64,000 nt of DNA, from the NCBI RefSeq assembly GCF_003932895.1, contig NZ_RQYW01000012.1, positions 1 to 64,000 of the forward strand, in the 5' to 3' direction. The DNA comes from Leptotrichia sp. OH3620_COT-345 (lineage in GTDB: Bacteria; Fusobacteriota; Fusobacteriia; Fusobacteriales; Leptotrichiaceae). The notes beneath the pieces were generated by a model. The model saw only the letters and a list, made by a program, of their open reading frames with translations, was not told the DNA's origin and ran no database searches. Positions 61,526-64,000 of the stretch are shown piece after piece. Within the stretch, counting starts at the first letter, position 1, and each line of letters opens with the position of its first letter. The translations under genes were made by a program, and so were the position numbers.

Positions 61526-63238
61526 TTATTCTTCTATAAATTTTTTTAAAAAATCAGTTACTTCTTCCACTTTTATTTCCTGACTTTCTCCCGTTCTTCT
61601 GTCTTTAATCTCAACTTTTCCCTCAATCGCTCCTTTTCCAACAACTATTTTCAAAGGAAACCCTATAAGATCAGCATCTTTAAACTTAAATCCCGCTCTT
61701 TCATTCCTGTCATCTAAAACTACATCTATTCCTTTACTGTTCAGTTTTTCATAAAGCTTTTCTCCTAATGAATATTGTGTCTCATCTTTTATATTTGCAA
61801 TTATTATATCCACCAGATAAGGAGCTATAGCTTTAGGCCATATTATCCCCCATTCATCATGGTTCTGTTCTATTGCCGCTGCCATTACCCTGGAAATTCC
61901 TATTCCATAGCATCCCATTTTTATTATACGCTGTTTTCCGTTTTCATCTAAAACTGTTGCATTCAATGCTTTTGAATATTTTTCGCCTAATTTGAATATA
62001 TGTCCCACTTCAATTCCTCTTGCAATTTTAAGAGTCCCTTTACCACCGGGACAACCATCCCCCTCTCTTGCTTCTCTTATATCTCCTGTTATATCATAGT
62101 GTATATCTTCAAGGTTTACATTTGCATAATGATACCCTTCTTTATTTCCTCCTACAATGAAATTCCTCATATATTTTACCGTTTCATCCAAAACTACTTT
62201 TATATTTTCATTTTTATCAAAAGAACCTACATATCCTTTTGCAATTCCAAGTTTTTCACAATCTTCCTCATCCATCATTTCCAGTTCCGTTGCTGCTCCT
62301 GCAATATTTTTTACCTTAATTGGATTTATATCAAGATCTCCCCTTATTAAAGCCATAAAATAATTTGCTCCGTCTGCAAGAACTTCTTTCAACAAAACAG
62401 CTTTTACCGTTTTTGTCTTATCCACTTTAAAAAAATTTGCAACATCCTCTATTGTCTTACAATCAGGAGTCTCTACAAGTTCCTTTTCTTTTTTTTCTTC
62501 ATTGCTCATTTCAAGTTTTATTATACTCGAAGCTTTTTCCTTATTTGCAGCATAATCAGAAACATCACAATAGAGTATATCATCTTCACCGCTATCTGCA
62601 AGCACCATAAATTCATGGGACGAATCTCCTCCTATAGAACCTGAATCAGCTTCTACAGCTCTAAAATTAAGACCGCATCTTTCAAATATCCTTTCATAAG
62701 CTGCTTTCATATTCAAGTATTCTTCATCAAGAGATTTTTCGTCAATATGAAAGCTGTAGGCATCTTTCATAAGAAATTCCCTACCCCTCATTAGCCCGAA
62801 TCTCGGTCGTATCTCATCTCTAAACTTTGTTTGTATCTGATAAAGGTTAAAAGGTAAATCTTTATATGAATCTACCATATTTCTTACAATATCCGTTACA
62901 ACTTCTTCATGAGTGGGTCCCAACGCAAACTCCCTCTCATTTCTATCTTTTAGCCTCATCAATTCAGGTCCGTATGCAAACCATCTTCCTGTTTCTTCCC
63001 ATAAAGAAGAGGGCTGTAACACCGGCATATGTATTTCCTGAGCATTTGCCCGATCCATTTCTTCACGAACAATATTTTCTATTTTTCTCAAAACTTTATA
63101 CCCCAAAGGGAGATAGCTGTATATGCCTCTTGTAAGCTGTTTTATCATAGAAGCTCTTAACATTAACTGATGACTTATTACTTCAGCCTCTTTCGGTGCT
63201 TCCTTATACGTTTTTAAAAATGCTTTTGATAGTTTCAT
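61526..63238 (-). CDS. proS: prolyl-tRNA synthetase
   Basis: Charges tRNA-Pro. The protein is 570 residues, bacterial type with an internal editing (INS) domain at ~230-390. Class II motifs: motif 1 IVREEMDRANAQEIHMPVLQP, motif 2 FRDEIRPRFGLMRGREFLMKD (~136), motif 3 GCYGIGISRVMAAAIEQ (~441). C-terminal anticodon-binding domain ~470-570. The strong Shine-Dalgarno lies 45 nt upstream of the ATG across a perfect 11-bp stem-loop. It leads the run proS-DUF6348-HAD-LdcA. Confidence 0.98.
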   Translation of the reverse strand: MKLSKAFLKTYKEAPKEAEVISHQLMLRASMIKQLTRGIYSYLPLGYKVLRKIENIVREEMDRANAQEIHMPVLQPSSLWEETGRWFAYGPELMRLKDRNEREFALGPTHEEVVTDIVRNMVDSYKDLPFNLYQIQTKFRDEIRPRFGLMRGREFLMKDAYSFHIDEKSLDEEYLNMKAAYERIFERCGLNFRAVEADSGSIGGDSSHEFMVLADSGEDDILYCDVSDYAANKEKASSIIKLEMSNEEKKEKELVETPDCKTIEDVANFFKVDKTKTVKAVLLKEVLADGANYFMALIRGDLDINPIKVKNIAGAATELEMMDEEDCEKLGIAKGYVGSFDKNENIKVVLDETVKYMRNFIVGGNKEGYHYANVNLEDIHYDITGDIREAREGDGCPGGKGTLKIARGIEVGHIFKLGEKYSKALNATVLDENGKQRIIKMGCYGIGISRVMAAAIEQNHDEWGIIWPKAIAPYLVDIIIANIKDETQYSLGEKLYEKLNSKGIDVVLDDRNERAGFKFKDADLIGFPLKIVVGKGAIEGKVEIKDRRTGESQEIKVEEVTDFLKKFIEE

Positions 63239-63290
63239 TTTTACAGTATGGTAATTATTTTAATTTTTAAAATTACCATACATCTCCTTT
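63239..63290 (-). promoter_or_regulatory. distant Shine-Dalgarno bridged by a perfect stem-loop, proS
   Basis: AAAGGAGAT (63282-63290) is 45 nt from the ATG. GTATGGTAATT (63271-63281) and AATTACCATAC (63246-63256) are perfect 11-bp complements around a 14-nt loop; folding leaves 9 nt. A 12-codon frame also begins at the ATG in the first arm (MVILKIKIITIL) and stops 2 nt before the proS ATG, so leader-peptide coupling is an alternative reading. Confidence 0.55.
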
Positions 63291-63312
63291 CCCAAAATTT
63301 TATATTTCTTTT

Positions 63313-63342
63313 ATTTTATCATATCTTTATAAATTTATTCAA
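63313..63342 (-). promoter_or_regulatory. proS promoter
   Basis: Minus strand TTGAAT, an 18-nt spacer, TAAAAT preceded by TG (extended -10). The leader is too short (~70 nt) for a T-box. Confidence 0.55.
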
Positions 63343-63391
63343 TTAATAAATCACTTTAAATTTGTCTGCATTATTTTATTAAAGAGTCCTT

Positions 63392-64000
63392 TCATTCTTT
63401 CTTCAGTTCATTTTTATTAAATTTTATTTCAGAAACAAGTACAGAAAGCATTATTAATCCGGCTCCTGTTATTACTTTTAAAGTCAGAACTTCTCCAAGG
63501 AGAAAGAAAGCGAATAAAGGAGCAAACAGTGATTCTGTTGTCAATACTATTGAAGCTCTTGTAGATGTAGTCCATTTCTGAAAATAAGTCTGCAATAAAA
63601 AAGGAATTGCCGTTGAAAATATTGTCAGGTACAGTATTGCGATTAATGACATCCCATGCAACGGTTTTATTTCTTTCATCCCTGAAATAAATAAAAGATT
63701 TAACAAAAACAAGACTCCTCCCACTATCATCTGTATAAAAACAAGATTTAATGTATAAATCCTTTCACTATAATATCCTGTTGAAGCAACTTGTGCTGCA
63801 AAAAATACGGCACATATTATAGTAAGGATATCTCCCTTATTCAGACTTGTCAAATTCATATTATTATCAAAACTCATTATCCCTACGCCCAGTATACACA
63901 AAACTGAAGCCAGAAATGTTGATCTATCAGGCCTTTCTTTATATATAAACCAAAAGAAGTAAGGAACTATAACTACATTAATCGCTGTAAAAAAAGCATT
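63392..64000 (-). CDS. EamA/DMT-family transporter (partial, start outside window)
   Basis: The open frame runs off the right edge. About 200 residues of a drug/metabolite transporter are visible: the edge encodes NAFFTAINVVIVPYFFWFIY, followed by several TM helices (ILTIICAVFFAAQVASTGYY, LVFIQMIVGGVLFLLNLLFI), then the second EamA repeat end SIVLTTESLFAPLFAFFLLG, with the Lys/Asn tail after LIMLSVLV. Substrate unknown. An internal TTG near 63901 is not the true start. Confidence 0.85.
   Translation of the reverse strand, partial: NAFFTAINVVIVPYFFWFIYKERPDRSTFLASVLCILGVGIMSFDNNMNLTSLNKGDILTIICAVFFAAQVASTGYYSERIYTLNLVFIQMIVGGVLFLLNLLFISGMKEIKPLHGMSLIAILYLTIFSTAIPFLLQTYFQKWTTSTRASIVLTTESLFAPLFAFFLLGEVLTLKVITGAGLIMLSVLVSEIKFNKNELKKE

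Noticed and set aside
63239-63391. T-box riboswitch before proS
   Set aside because: The leader after the promoter is only about 70 nt and lacks a T-box sequence, a stem I specifier loop and a terminator.

Overview
The window is AT-rich DNA with strong Shine-Dalgarno sites and sigma70-type promoters. It carries lipopolysaccharide heptose genes (a heptosyltransferase and an ADP-heptose-forming enzyme), a mixed-acid fermentation set (AdhE, Pta, AckA, flavodoxin) and no respiratory genes. This fits a fermentative, outer-membrane-bearing member of Fusobacteriota, most likely Leptotrichiaceae. That placement is inferred from gene content and composition, not from a search.

Layout. 0-3.3 kb: TsaD, a GT9 heptosyltransferase and an aldo/keto reductase. 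3.4-3.8 kb: a three-tRNA operon (Leu, initiator Met, CAU) with a promoter and a terminator. 3.9-6.3 kb: a TPR-DUF4037-DUF4125 operon. 6.5-12.4 kb: adhE behind a promoter and a candidate Rex site, then flavodoxin and pta-ackA. 12.4-15.3 kb: rfaE2-tsaE-tsaB-ftsY. 15.4-18.2 kb: a Zn/Cd-type P1B ATPase with its ArsR-family repressor, operator and promoter. 18.6-23.4 kb: MarR, an AI-2E-family membrane protein, Der, a YigZ protein and an exported unknown. 23.6-25.2 kb: a graveyard of three frameshifted small genes. 25.4-26.2 kb: an M50 membrane protease. 26.2-31.5 kb: an accessory island on the opposite strand, holding a GHKL ATPase operon of unknown function (three tightly coupled genes), then an unknown protein and a two-TM membrane protein. 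31.7-37.7 kb: glpK and an FbpABC-type transporter. 38.1-43.7 kb: an M29 aminopeptidase and a first Ula-type PTS operon. 44.1-51.0 kb: a complete D-allose-type regulon (alsBKECA, a LacI regulator and RpiB) with matching operators. 51.4 kb: a pseudogene. 52.3-58.2 kb: a second Ula-type PTS operon fused to a split transketolase. 58.4-64 kb: FthC, an LD-carboxypeptidase, a HAD phosphatase, a DUF6348-like protein, ProRS and a truncated EamA transporter.

How the genes work together. AdhE and Pta-AckA dispose of acetyl-CoA as ethanol or acetate, and the Rex-like site would tie AdhE to NADH. The als genes import allose, phosphorylate it, isomerise it with RpiB and epimerise it to fructose-6-phosphate. 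The second PTS feeds a transketolase. TsaD, TsaB and TsaE (three of the t6A enzymes) are all present but lie in two separate places.

Two observations stand out. (1) The island's GHKL ATPase operon looks like a conflict or defence cassette with no methylase or recognisable nuclease. (2) Five genes (tsaD, the arsR-type gene, the GHKL ATPase gene, the M29 peptidase gene and proS) have a good Shine-Dalgarno 35-47 nt upstream of the start codon with a stem-loop filling the gap. If the stem is folded out, the spacing returns to about 9-14 nt. This suggests recurrent hairpin-bridged ribosome binding sites.
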